Below, piece by piece: positions 41,868 through 54,952 of a stretch of DNA of 64,000 bases (position 1 is the first letter of the stretch; each line of letters starts with the position of its first letter). The position numbers and the translations under genes were made by a program. The DNA comes from Schoenoplectus triqueter. Its lineage: Eukaryota; Streptophyta; Magnoliopsida; Poales; Cyperaceae. The stretch is from the NCBI GenBank assembly GCA_964058805.1, contig CAXKVV010000824.1, positions 24,589 to 88,588 of the forward strand. Reading direction: 5' to 3'. The notes under the pieces were generated by a model that saw only the letters and a list, made by a program, of their open reading frames with translations, ran no database searches and was not told the origin of the DNA.

Positions 41868-44800
41868 ATGGCAATGATACTCGATGCTTTCATGCCCAAG
41901 TTCAGTAAACTTCTCTTGCACATGGTGCAGGATGAGGTCGGAATGCTGCTGGGTGTTCCCGGCGAGATTGAGAAGCTTGAGCAGACTGTCAGTGACATCC
42001 AATGTGTCCTCGCTGATGCTGAGAAGAAGCAGATTGAAAGCAAGGCCATTGAGCGCTGGCTCAATGAGCTCAAGGATGTCATGTATGATGCTGATGACAT
42101 CATGGACCTCTGCCATATCAAGGCCCAGGAGCGCCTTGCCTGCTCTGACTCCCCATCCCCCTCGAAGCTCAGTCGCGTTTTCCTCCATCTGCGCTCTTAT
42201 TTTGATAAATCAGCGTTTGCTCATGAGACAGGTACCAAGATCAGAGAGGTCTATTTGAGGTTAGAGAAGATTGCAAAGAGAAAGGCTGATCTGGGTTTGA
42301 TACAATTACGAAATGCAATTGGGTGTACTCATGATCATGGTCACCAAGTGGACACGATCATCAGACGGAGGACTGATCCTGTGATTGTTATGGGAGATAT
42401 AGTGGGAGAAAAAGTTGAAGAGGATGCGGGGCTCCTAGTGAGCTGGCTTACAGGAGAAGAGAAGAGCGCGAGAGCAAACGTTTCTGTTGTTGCGATTGTG
42501 GGAATGGGTGGCATTGGCAAGACCACCCTAGCCAAAAGGATCTTCAACGACCCCAGAATACAAGACGAATTTACATTAAAAATTTGGACTTGTGTGTCAA
42601 AGGAAGTGAAAGGCGTAGAATTGTTGAAGGGTATCATCCGGGAGGCAGGAGGTGAGCATGGTGCAGCGCAGGAAAGATGGGAGCTGGTGCCTTTACTCCA
42701 GAGGCTCGTCCATCGGAAAAGGTTCCTTCTTGTCCTCGATGATGTCTGGTTAGAGAGCAAATGGGTTTGGGATGGACTGTTGCGCGATCCATTGATGAGT
42801 GGAGCACATGGGAGCAGGGTGCTCATCACCTCTCGAGATGAAAGAGTTGCAAACGCTATGAGGGCGGCAAAATCACATCGTGTGGAGAGGTTATCCGAGG
42901 AGGATGGCTGGTCGCTGTTAAGCAAGCAGGTACAACTAGGCACTATCATTCGCTATATATAAATTGTGTTTTTGTTTATCATCTGATGATATTTTCATCT
43001 CTAAATGTTTGATTAGAATTTCGTTTTATCTTCATATTTCATAAAAGCTCTCAAATCTCTAATGACAGATATTTCAAAATGAGGAAGAGAGTGAAATCCA
43101 AAAATTCAAGAATATTGGGTTGCAACTAGTTCAAAAATGTGATGGGCTGCCTCTGGCTATTAAGAACATCGGTGGTGTACTTTGTACGAAGAGCGCAACA
43201 ATAGGGGTGTGGAAAGCGGTGGCGAGCAGCAACATATGGTCCATGAAGGGGCTTCCAGAAGATGTCCATCAAGCATTCTATTTGAGCTACGAGGATCTTC
43301 CTTCGCCTCTCAAACAATGCTTCATCATGTGCTCCCTATATCCTGAAGATTATACATTTGAACATACAGACTTAATCTATCTCTGGTTTGCAGAAGGTTT
43401 TTTGCAAGATAATGGAAATCTCTGGGAATTGGGGAATGAGTACTATAGGGAGTTATTGCTGAGGAATCTTTTGGAAGATTCTGGCGACAGATATGATCAA
43501 AGTCGGTGTAAAATGCATGATCTCTTGTGGTCCTTTACTCGCTATTTGGGCAAAGATGAGAATTTTATATTAAGAGAAGGAGATGTTTTAGATAGACAAG
43601 GCAACTCTTCAAGACTCCGCCGGTTGTCAGTAGAAGAAAATGAGGTAAACTTTGATATAGTTAAGAAAGAAAAATGTCTGAGAACATTACTGATTGATGA
43701 TATACCTGAAAATGTACTTGCAGATCTATGTACAAGCCTTTCTAAGCTTCGCATTTTAGATCTCAGTAATTCAAATATCTCTACCCTACCAGATTCCATA
43801 GCTGTTCTCATGCATCTAAGATACTTGGATGTTAGTAATTCAAAGATAAAAATTGTTCCAGAGTCAATAAGAAATCTAAGAAACCTAGTTTTTTTGGACT
43901 TTTTTGGTTGCACAGAGTTGTCTAATGTTCCTCATGGCATCACTAATCTAAAGCAATTGAGAGGCATTTGTTTTGAACAGACAAAGGTTGAAACAATCCC
44001 AGTAGGTTTGAAGAACTTAGAAAATCTCATTCAACTCTATGGCTTCAAGCCAGACAAAAACAATTTGAAAGGATGTAGTAGCCTAGATGAATTAGAAGGT
44101 CTATCACAACTAGTTGCCCTGAGTTTATATGATCTAGATCGAGTATTTAATTTGAGCATAGTAAAAAAAGCCAAACTCTGGAGCAAGGAGAAGTTGCAAG
44201 AGCTACATCTCGAATACACATCATTGAATTGGGAAGATCAGCTGTCACAAACGAATGAGAAGAAGGTGACAGCTGAAGGTGTTTTAAATGAGCTTTCTCC
44301 TCCACAATCCTTGGAATTGCTTACAATTGGAGGTTACTTTGGTAATTGCCTTCCAAATTGGTTGAATTTGGGCACAGTCCTTCCAACCTTAAGATTGCTT
44401 GAGATCATCAATTGTAATTGCTTTGAAAACCTTGGCCCATTAGGCCAACTTCCTAATTTGGATTTCCTTCGAATTGAAGATGCATATTCAGTTGTGAGCG
44501 TGGGAGAGGAGCTTTTTGGGACAGATATCAGAGGTGGTTCTGCCATACCTCCATTTCCTAAACTTAGTAAACTAGAACTCAAAGAAATGTGTAATTGGAA
44601 AGAGTGGCATTGGAATAAGGGAAAGTCAGCAATGCCCAAGCTAAAGCATTTATATATAGAAGCCTGTCCTCAGCTGAGGTCTCTTCCGGAGGGTCTTTCG
44701 CACCATGCTAATTCTTTGGAGTATCTAGAAATCGATGGATCTGATAATCTGGTCATTATAGAGAACTTCCCATCCGTCAAAGATTTTCGTGTTTATAACA

Positions 44801-45159
44801 TTCCAAACTTGAAGAAAATTTCAAATCTGTGCAGCATCTCACGTATTGTAATCCAAGACTGTCCAAATATGAAAATCATGGAAAACCTTAATAAATCATT
44901 GCAACGGATGGAACTGTATGATTCTGACATGGAAGTCCTTCCAGATTACTTGATGACAACAATGCCGCAACAGCTGAGAATTGATTGCAGTGACGAGCTG
45001 CTGATGGAGATCACAGACCAACGGGAAGGAGGTTCTGAGTGGCAAAAATTCAAGCATATTCCAAAGGTGAAAATCTACTCATGGGATGAATCCATCTGTG
45101 CTACCTACCATAAGTCGCCATTCAGCTTCACCACCACTACTGAAAACGAATCAGATTAA
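41868..45159 (+). CDS. CC-NB-LRR disease resistance protein (RGA type), two exons
   Basis: Exons 41868-42929 and 43069-45159, with a 139-bp phase-0 intron, encode 1,050 residues. Intracellular immune receptor that senses pathogen effectors and switches through its nucleotide-binding domain. The N-terminus is an Rx-type coiled coil with DADDIMDLC (EDVID-like). The NB-ARC has P-loop GMGGIGKTTLAKR (about 211), WTCVSK, kinase-2 LLVLDDVW (about 286; the final Trp marks the non-TIR class), GSRVLITSRD, CDGLPLAI (about 379), RNBS-D CFIMCSLYPED and MHDLLW (about 502). About 20 irregular LRRs run to near the C-terminus. The start is the ATG at 41868 (MAMILDAF), the family N-terminus. The exon join restores the segment between RNBS-B and GLPL. 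No stop or frameshift; all switch motifs intact, so probably functional. The target pathogen cannot be inferred. Confidence 0.95.
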
Positions 45160-45938
45160 GCTTGTGCCATAATTGCTCTTCTTTTTTTTTTCAGGTATAC
45201 TTTGCTGGTCTTAGGTTTCCTATTTAATTATCAAGTCCAAGGCAGATCAGGTATATGATTGGTCTGCTTGGTATTACTAGCTCTATATTATCATGTAGGG
45301 AAAATTAGTTATGTGCCACTCTAAAATTTGGGGAATTAACAATTAATGGCCAACTATGGTTAATTAAGTGTGGTTGAATCAGCAAAATTTGGGGAAAGCC
45401 AGTACAACCATGTGCCAGTCAACCACTTACCAGCGCCAAATTGGTCCACGCCAGCGTATGGTCTCAAAATTTGCATTAATTGAAGTTGAAGAATGAGATG
45501 ATTTATTTTGGTCAAATAGGTGAGATGACTTGAGCATATACTTCAACATAAATCTAATTACAACACAATTATAAACAATGGAAACATAATTAAAATAAAG
45601 AAAAAAAATATGATCATAGAAAAACAAATACAATTTATATTTCATAAAGAAAGTCGTGTTCATCACTATTCCTGTTCTTTTTCTCATATCAACTCTTGGT
45701 GCCCGTAAGTCACTTATGTTAGCATGATGTACAAGCTATGCAAGCACAGAAGCGCTCCTATGAACTATACTAACAGTTTTCTAAGCTTCGATAATTCTTA
45801 TGGTGTTAGGTTCAGTACTTGAGGAAGCATCAGAATTCGGCATGAGCCATATTTTCAGGACTCTTTCTTCAACATCCATTGCTTACATGTTTTCTTCAAT
45901 AACACTCCCTTCTTGTTTTTCTCTTCATCTTTTGGTGC
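45160..45938. other. Convergent intergenic region (NLR and MATE 3' UTRs)
   Basis: Separates the stop codons of two convergent genes. Contains two copies of AAAATTTGGGG(A) at about 45323 and 45387. A minus-strand frame at 45427-45687 shows no similarity. Confidence 0.4.
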
Positions 45939-48900
45939 TTAAAAGTCGTCATTTTGCAATATTGGATCTGAATCTGAATCAGGCCAGATCATTTTCCAGG
46001 GTCCACTTCTGGTTCTTAGCCTGAAATTTCACAATAAAAGTTGTTGCTGATTATGCCTGATTGAGAAAAAATTATACAATAATCTTTAACCTCAAGAGTT
46101 ATTTTCTGTTTTTTGTTTCTACCTGACAAATCCAGCTAGTGATCTTAAGGTCATGAAAAGAACCAGGCCAGCCCAAACACCAGTAAGTCCTAATCCTGGA
46201 GTTACCAACCAAAGAAATCCAGATGATACCAATCCGACCAAAACCTGCACATATAAAGACAAAAGAGTAACTAATTAAGCATCTTATTTATAAAAACATT
46301 AATAACAGAATAATTAGTCATCACTTTTTTTTTAATTAGAAAGAAAGTTGGTCAATTGACATTTTGATGCTTGAAAAAAATGCACAGTAAATAATGAAAA
46401 AAATACAAAAGAATACATAACATAATTAAGGCTATAAATGGAATAAAATTGCAAACCATAGAGTAAGCAGCATAGGCAAAGTCGGAAACGCCATAATAGA
46501 GCCCATCTATCACAAAAGCTATAGCATTGATCGGTTGAGAAATAGTAACAAACTACATGGAACATTAACAACCATTTTAAATGAATGGAGTGATCTAACA
46601 GTATCCATGTAGAAAGACTAATCGAGTAAAATATTTTACCCAAAGTCCTGATCTTGCAACTTCTAAAACTTGGGAATCGGAACTGAAAACTAAGGAAAAT
46701 GCCCCAAAACCAAAGAAGAGCGCAATTGCCAACCCAACTCCTGTTATCCCACTAATCTAGTAATAATTCAAGAAATTCAACTGCATTAAATGACATTACA
46801 ATTTGAGTTTAGAAATATAAAAAACTTAACAAAGACTGAAAGACTTAACCACTTGTACCTGAAGAACTCTGTAAATGATAGCACGAGCTTGTTCGTAATT
46901 TCCTTTTGTGTATTCACCAGCAAGTAGAGCCTACCAATGATTTCATCACCAGTAAGAGCAGATTCATTTGAAACAGGAGGTTATGAGTTCATGAGTATTT
47001 TTTGGAATGAATTACAACCTGACCAGCAAGTGCAAGTGCATCATTGAGTAGTGATACAGCCAACCAGACTTGCAAGCAAATCTGGTGTCCTGCCATGGGA
47101 ACTGGCCCTTCTCTTGCCGCAAGTGAAGTAGCAAGCGTCATAGTTAACAAAACTGCTATTGTTCTTCCTATTAGTAATCCGCCTACACAGAATGTCACAA
47201 TTGTGAGTTCTTGAGAGTTATGCAAGAAAAGAAGAATAATCCGTAAGCCCTTCTTTCTCAAGAAACTTCAATTACTTGCTGTGTTCTGATAAGAACAAGA
47301 AATATATTGAACTGTTGTTGCCATATTCCTTTCCAAGAAGCTAGATTATCAGCTCTTCTAGCATCTAACAAGTCACAAGTAATGATCCCAGAATAGCACA
47401 TGCATACAGAAACAAGTGAAATGTTTCATTTGGACCCCGCAACTCAAATACCTTCATAAGTTACAAATTGATGCATGCCCCACGAAAACATAAGACAATA
47501 CACAACACAGCCAGTATCTTCGACAGTGTCCAAATGTCCCTTGCATCTTATGAATGATCCAAGAAGAAGAAGTCTAATATGATTCTTTTTCCTAGGGGCA
47601 TATAGGTCAAAGAGTTGCATATAAATTTTAAAACATTGTAGGGCATGTGTGGTTCTATGCATGAAACTGGCTTAAGGAAGAAAACAGTAAGCGCACTAGG
47701 AGTATTTCAGTCAAAATAAAAATAATAATTATAGGATAAAAGGAAAAGAACCTGATTTTAAGTATCTCATCATGCCATCACCTATAATACCAGGAGAAAC
47801 AAGAACTACTTGTTCATTCAACTTCCACAGCAAGATAAAGGCAATTAGGTACCTAACAGTTAAAATCAAATAATTTCAGGAGCAAATTGAAAATATGCTT
47901 AGAGAAGAACAAAGAATCTGGTTTGTACTTGAAATGGGAGGATAAATTGTACATTGCATTTTATGGTAGGTGTCTTTAACATACTCAGAGGTCACTGTAG
48001 CTATAGCTGCACCCCTTACACCTAGGCCTAGTAAAAGTATCAAAATGGCATCCAAAATAGCATTTGTAAGGTTCCCCAAACCTGCATGGTTGAGAAAATA
48101 CACATATATATTCTACTTTAAAGAAAAATTGCTATTTGAAAATGATGACCAGAAAAAGGTTAGTTGACCCGTCTGAGTTCCGGGATCTACATGTACCTCA
48201 TGTTACCAATATGGTTCTATTTGGAAAACTTTTTATGCATGATCGCATCATGTGGTTGTGTGCTTGCGGTTTTTATGTGGATGGTTGGAACTCATTAGTT
48301 GACCTTATATTGAGGTGATCATAGCAATCAATGACGACATCTGGTACAGTACATACCATATTCCAGTTTGTGTACTTGTTAATGAAAAGGTTGCTAACTT
48401 ATACATACCGACAGCATACAAAGGAGTCTTGGTATCCTTAAACCCACGAAACGTTCCCTGTGCTGCAAGTGCAATTACAATTGGTGGTGCCCCATAAGCC
48501 CGAAGCATCAGAAATTGCTCAGCTGGGACTCGCATTGGCGAATCCTGCACAGACATGTAAACGGCAATTCATAGAAATGAAAACGAAGTAGAGAAAGGAT
48601 GTACAAAACTAGTTTAGGCTAAGGACATACTACGGATATACCCATTGCATTCATCAAGAACCCAGATCCCAGTATCAATGCAACTGCCTCCACTAATCCG
48701 ATACCAGCTGCCAAAGCCAGGGATGTTGATACAGCTGGGAGATACTTTCTTGTCTCTTTAGCCTTGGAAATTTCTTCATCTAATGAAATAACGACTAAAC
48801 AATCAATAAATGCAACAACAACAACAACAGCAAAGCCTTTAATCCCAAATAAATTGGGGTAGGCTAAACAATCAATGAATGCACACAAACAAATTAGAAT

Positions 48901-49713
48901 TTGCAAATTTCACCCATTTTAGAGGAGTGAGACAGAATAAGTGACAAAGAAAGGAGGAATTACTTTACCCAGAATGAAGTCACAGGTATTACAGTATTAC
49001 TTGTGCAAGTATTTCATTCATTTTATATAGTATATATACAAAGTCTAGACTGCAGTCAATTCCAGGAGTACTTTCATTATGTGACTAACATTTATGTAAA
49101 TTCAACCAATATATGTTCCCTTTATACCTAGGCTTGCATCCAATGCTTGCTGTTCGGCTACAAAGGAAGTGGTGACATTCAGCAATGGAACATTAAATAG
49201 CTTGGAAACCAAATTGAAAACCGACACTGATACACCGACTGCTGCCAGCTCAGCAGAACCTGCACCATCAAGTTACAGTTAGAAGCTCGTACATGTTTCT
49301 AATTTAACACCTTACAATTAACTATACTTTCGCGCAATTCAATTGGACTTCTCAAGCTCAAGCTTATAGAAAATTATTTACATACCGAGATGTCCCACAA
49401 ATGCAGTATCCACCAGAGATGCAAGTGGATCAGCCGCTAGCGCCAGCGCAGCAGGCAATGCTATGCCAACTATCTCCAATCCAATCCCATCAAGTTTTAC
49501 CCAATCAAAAACCCTCGAAGGCACGGGTTGGTCTTTCTCCGGCTTCCTCTTCTTTATTTCCCCGATTCGTTGCTCTGACCTCGGAGGAGCGGTGTAACAG
49601 AGAAAGGTTTTGGTTCTAACTCTGTGGCTGCGATGGTGCCTTCTAGTTGGCTGCCGTGAAAGTGCGTAGGTTTGGATCGATGCGGGAAGAGAAGAGAGCG
49701 AGGTTCCCGCCAT
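45939..49713 (-). CDS. Chloroplast MATE transporter (DETOXIFICATION 44/45-like), 12 exons
   Basis: Minus-strand exons: 49386-49713, 49128-49259, 48634-48779, 48409-48544, 47985-48081, 47752-47852, 47019-47182, 46859-46930, 46640-46756, 46457-46552, 46123-46244 and 45939-46020. They total 1,593 nt (530 residues plus stop). Every junction is GT-AG and keeps frame. MATE proteins are cation-coupled antiporters with two bundles of six helices. The first 65 residues are Ser/Arg-rich with few acids, like a plastid transit peptide. MATE signatures follow: PLASLVDTAFVGHLG, QGTFRGFKDTKTPLYAV, GLGVRGAAIATVTSEYL, MAGHQICLQVWLAVSLLNDALALAGQALLAGEY, and DGLYYGVSDFAYAAYSM near the end. Closest by memory to the plastid DTX44/45 subgroup, whose substrate is not certain. 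Not a drug-export claim. Exon 7 is the source of the copy at 34438-34602. Confidence 0.93.
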
Positions 49714-52442
49714 GGCAGGCTGGGAATGAAGAAGAGAAAAAGAGAGGCGCGTATCGATTTTCCTCTATGAAAAAATAAAACTAAAATAATCGACTCTTTC
49801 GGGTTTCGGTGTTTTGAGTTAGAAACTGCAGGGGACCCACATAGCAGTGACTGTTAGTGACACCTTTTGGCCTTTTCCGTTAAAAGATGCAGAGATACTT
49901 GGTGGAGAGTTCTAAATTCTTTGTGGTTTCTTTAATTTGAGGATATCTGTAACGGAGTTAAATGCCTAGCATCAGTGACTCGTTACACTACACATGAATC
50001 AAATGTTCATGCGAATTGCGAGGCGAAGGTGTGAGCCTCTGGTTCTGTGTGGTGCAGTGTAATCTCACTTGAAGACTTGAAGAGTCTGAAGATATTTTAG
50101 TGCTCCCACGGTCCCACCCCAAACCCAAACCCAAACTGCTCATTTGAATTTTGAATGTACAAACTTCTCATTTGAATCTTGAATGTACTGGCCTTTTAAC
50201 TTTCTCCATCTGATAATAATAATATGTTTCATTTAATTATTATTTAATTCAATTGACAATGATTTATTTTAATGATATAACGTCGTCCTAAATCAACTAA
50301 ATTATCAAAAATACATATAGGTAATGTTGTCAATCTTTATGCATTGGTTCATTAATATCTGGACAAATTACATATAGTTCAAATTACAACATCGAGAATT
50401 CGAGATACATATTGTGTTCATAATATAATTCCAAGCTTGCTCCTTTTAATTCCACCAACAAGTTATGTTTGTTCTCGCTAATTTGTGGTTTTAACTTTTC
50501 CTCAAGTAAAAAAAGATTACTTTCATAATTGTTGAAAACATAACAATTTATAATAAAATTAAATATTGTAAAATATGTTTCAATTTTCTACGATATGAAA
50601 ACATAACAATTGTTTCTATGGTTTGGCAGACTCATGCATTCCATCATGATTGAACAACAATTAGATAATGTGTTTAATTAAGGGTCTAGATATGAATCAC
50701 GATATGGACATATAGTATATATCAAGCTTTCACACACATTAAACAAACGACCCAAGAGATGAGAACTTCATGACTGCTTTGCATATAAATGTTTATATTG
50801 TAGATTCAGGATCTGTCAAATTACAATTAAGATTTCCTCCATTACATTTTGAACCTCACCAAATTGTAGAAAAAAAAATTTTAACCGATTAATTGTATCA
50901 TTTTTAAGATAGTGGAGAATAACCATTGATAGTAAGTTTCAATCATGATCATTCGTAGAAATTCTTATAAAATGATCATGATTTCCAATTATATGATTTT
51001 AATTTAAGAAAATATTTAATCAAGAAGATAGGCAGAACTAGTCTAAAAGTATCAACTGGAATAAAAAATTTGTGCAAAGAATATAATAAAAATGTGTTGT
51101 TATTTGCATCCTTTCAAGTTGGTGTCTCTCCAATGGTATTTCATAAATCAAATCATAATGCATGTAAGTTACCTTTGGATTCATTGATACAGAAATGCTT
51201 TCGCCTTTCATCTTCCATGTTAGGCACTTGTTTTCTCTTATTTTGTTGGTGGCAATCAAGAGGGAAAAGAAAACAAAATTGTACCATTCAAAACTACTCT
51301 ATTCTATGGTTCTAACGGAGCACACATATGAGAGGGACAAGCTTGCATCTTCTAATCGAATGCATTATGCTTATGCTAGTTTAAATTCTTACTCAGCCAT
51401 AAGTGTATACTCACATTCCTTGTGTATTAATCAGTAATTGAGTTCTTGATCAGTGTTCCCTCACATACTTCGATTAATGATTGACATGAGAGTGGTTGTG
51501 GTTTTATGAAATTTATTGAAGATGGAACTGAATAAAAAAAACTCTTTGCAAATAAAATCATTTACAAATTTTTGTATAGTTAATGTGCATAGAAATTTTT
51601 TATATTAAGGAAAAATATATAAAGTGAGGTATCTCTATGTTGTATACTTTGGTCTTTGGTACATCCTATCTTGTAATTCAATAATCATTTTATATTTTAA
51701 ATAAAATACCAAATAGTTAATTTTCCTATTATATAAAAAGAACAGAGGAAGCTAAAATCTAGAAAGGTGAAATTTTCTTTTCACGGCATAAGAACGTGTA
51801 CACCTGCACTAATTTTTGCTTGTTTATAACAATACGAAATTCAAATTTGTTCAAATTTTCACGTTTCACAAAAACAGTTCTATAAGTCATGTCGTCTGTC
51901 TCTTTGTGATATGTTCAAATTTTAGTTCAAATGCATGCTTAGCCAAGAATAATTGATGTATTATTTAAAGCCTACAACGCTTTGATTTGAAATGTCATAA
52001 TTATTGACGAGTTGATTACAATTTGGAAGATGAAAAATCTTAATTATAATGTTAAGCTATGTTCATTAGAGTTCTATTCATTTTTGAATTTGGTTGTCAA
52101 TTTAATTAGTGTTTTTTTTTTGTTTAGCCGAAGCAATAGCAAGGAGATCGGATCAGACGATGATCAGTAAAGTACAGCACTTAAAGAATATAGTAGAAAA
52201 AGAATGGTGCATGAAACAGTGAACAAAGGCCGACTTAAAGGCGTCCGATGGATAGATAACAGGAGATAAAAGCATTCAACCTGGCCTAGCATTAAGAGAA
52301 CTCTATTCGTATAATTTTTGGCCTAGTTTTCTCTTCCTTTGATGTATGTACATTTACATTTTTCTCTTTTTTTTTTTTCATTCTGTGATGGAATGTAATG
52401 AGTGATGAAAGGTAATCAGCTACTTTCCTTTCCGTGTGAGGT
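49714..52442. other. Gene-poor AT-rich region upstream of the MATE gene
   Basis: The first about 150 bp are probably the MATE promoter and 5' UTR; no clear TATA box was found. The rest is AT-rich with no recognised gene or terminal repeat. Frames at 51038-51437 on both strands overlap each other and show no similarity. Confidence 0.4.
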
Positions 52443-52823
52443 GTGACCGCGGCTACAGCTTTTATGTGGCCGCAGGAAGAGGAAGGTGTGACACCGAGCC
52501 TTCAACTTTTATCTCAGTATCTGGATGTGTTGCCTTTTGATGATCAGCATTTGCTTATTGTTTTTGACGAAGTAAAGAGGCACTTGATGATCAATTCATG
52601 CACTTTTGCTAATCCAATTCATGCACTTTTGGTGAACAGGCGCATTCGGGTCCTTCAAGTTTGGCTGTTTTTTGCAATATGCTTTGCAAATTCTCAGTGT
52701 TTTGGCAAGATTGATAGAACTTATATTGAGCATAAACAGTTGATGGTAGACATTGTATTGCCTATATGGCTCTTTTGTGACCTCTTGGTACCAGTAGTTT
52801 GGTACCTTGGTGTCTCCTTTTAA
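52443..52823 (+). other. Unrecognised 126-codon open frame
   Basis: From an ATG-like region at 52443 the frame reads an acidic/polar first third (QEEEGVTPSLQLLSQYLDVLPFD) followed by a hydrophobic second half. A 16-bp direct repeat (CAATTCATGCACTTTT) lies inside it at about 52592 and 52615. The first 45 codons have gene-like composition, but no family is recognised and there is no promoter or splice evidence. It may be a captured exon fragment or chance. Confidence 0.2.
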
Positions 52824-53300
52824 TAACTCTTAGTGTTTCAATGAAACAAGTTGGTGTCTTCCCCACTTTATCAAAAACAAAACAAAAAAATAAATTGATA
52901 TGTTACTCTGTGTTGGAGCCATATTGTGATCCTTTCTAACATTTCTGAAATAATTGGTGAGAAAAATTAAGGCCCGTTGAAGAAGTGCTGCATTAATAGA
53001 AACGAGATTTGAGCAACTATGAGATAATCTATTTGCTAAGGGACCCCTTGACAACTATTATTATTTTGACAATCCTGACAGTTGTTTTTTCAATAAATTA
53101 AAAAGATCGTAAAATAAAAAATAATAATAATAACTTCCGCAAATTGTATCCTGAAACTTAAAAAAGTTATAGTAGATGTTGTTTTTCCAAGATCCATCCA
53201 ATTAACTTGACGCCATATGACAACAAAAGATCAACAAAGTATATATTTTTATTCATATTTTGAAATATATAAGAAGATATGCATGCATCCATTGACCTGA
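52824..53300. other. Intergenic, nothing recognised
   Basis: AT-rich sequence with an ATAATAATAA run near 53120. No frame or repeat with support. Confidence 0.4.
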
Positions 53301-53316
53301 TTAAATTTAGTGTACC

Positions 53317-53885
53317 TCTTGGTATCAGTAAGGAGGAGCCATGAAACTCAGGATAGATAGCGCTTCAGACCTGAAATGATTGTCAGAAAAACCAAATCTA
53401 ATCTTAGATTGTTTACGTGACAATGTCCAAGGCGCTATCCCTCCTGAGCTTTACAGATCCTCCTCTACCTTGCTTCTAACCCAATCTTCACACAACAGAG
53501 AAGTTTTACAAGAATGTTTAGAAAAGAGAGAGGAGGGGGAAAGAAGAGAAACGCTCTATTATCTTATCTCTTAATTAAAATAATGAATGGTTTTGAGAGT
53601 TGGAGTTGAAATGGGCCTCAGGAAGGGTATTTATAGGAAGAGTTGGGGCCTTGGGGGTGTAAGTAATGGTGTAAGAGGAGGGGCTTGTGCTTGGGTTTTT
53701 ATTACTTTGTTACAACTTGCCACTAACAAGCAGAGAAAGCTGGAGAGCTGGAAATAATATTTAGTTCGTGAATTATGAAAATAACCTTTTAAACGCCTTG
53801 ACGGGGATCAGATCTAGAGGATTGGTAGAGATTAAATTCCACCAATCATTTCTACAGAGATTGTTGACTGATACCAGTTTCTGAT
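53317..53885 (-). other. LTR-like or promoter-like block on the minus strand
   Basis: Read on the minus strand: TGGTATCAGT (53880-53871), a TATA box TATAAATA (53636-53629), a CT-rich leader, then sequence ending near a second, oppositely oriented GGTATCAGT (53321-53331). GGTATCAG is the core of the plant initiator-tRNA primer site, so an old retroelement is possible, but no coding remnant or matching LTR is seen. A 64-codon plus-strand frame (53380-53574) is not convincing. Confidence 0.25.
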
Positions 53886-54585
53886 CCCATTTCTCAGTTA
53901 TTCTGTGACATTGCTTCTGTACTCTTTTGTAACTCGTCAATGCACTTCGTCAAAGTAACACGCTCAAAATGCGTAGCTTCATGGAACGGAAATTTCGTAA
54001 TTTAGACAGACAACAAGTATAAATTGCAACTCAAGAACTTGGTCTTTATATAATACAAAAAATATATCAAATAATTTATCATAATTATAGGAAAGGAAAT
54101 AGAAATTCATAATTTATCAAATAGTTCGGGTCTCAAGTAAATTATTCTGGAGGAACATCTATTCAATTATATATAAGGTCTACAAAGAAAAAAACAGAGA
54201 AATATGAATATTGTACCAACATGAATTTTTAAAATATTATATATATGTTATTAAGCACAAACTTATATTTCCGATTATTTAGGGGAGATATAGTCAGCTA
54301 CTTCTCTTACTTACATTGTGCTTATATAGTGAACATGTTATGGTTTACAAAACACAAATAACGTAAAATCAAATAAGATTTCGCTTATAAAAAAAATCAA
54401 ATATCAAGTTTACAAAAACATTGACGTAAAATCAGTTCAATTTTTGTTTGAAAAAAAAACAAGCTAATTTATATAGGAAAAATAAGATCTGTACAATTGT
54501 ATTTTTTTTTAATATTTGTGTTCCGTATTCATAGGTAAAATTTTTGCAGAGAAGTATCACATAATCTTCTATTTATCTCCATAGG
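53886..54585. other. AT-rich intergenic, nothing recognised
   Basis: No frame, repeat or regulatory signal with support. Confidence 0.4.
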
Positions 54586-54952
54586 CAGGGTCGGATATAA
54601 GATTTTATTCAAAGATCATTAATTGGATTGTAATAATTTATCAGATTCTAATCCATAAGCTAATTAGACATTAAATAAAAAATCAATAATTTAACATATA
54701 TTCCTACCTAAAAAAATTTATCAAAATAATATCTTGTTACATATTAAAAATAAGACAAAATAAAACTCAAAATAATAAATAATCATATCAATGAAAAAAA
54801 ATCTGTGGTACTTCATATTTTAAAATTTTTACATAATTCTTTTATTATTCATAATATTAAATATTTTTTTCTTAATAAAACTAATCAAACAATATGGAGG
54901 ATCCAAAATTAAATTATAGAGGTCCTTACTCCTTGGCACAAAATCACTTCTG
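54586..54952 (-). mobile_element. hAT deletion derivative (367 bp), same family as 27399-27813
   Basis: Starts CAGGGTCGGATATAAG and runs colinearly with 27399-27710: shared blocks ATTGTAATA, TAATTTAACATATATTC, AAATAATCA and TACTTCATATTTT. The last block is the reverse complement of the stop-riddled transposase C-terminus. The right end is degraded (AAATCACTTCTG) and no 8-bp duplication is evident. Confidence 0.6.
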
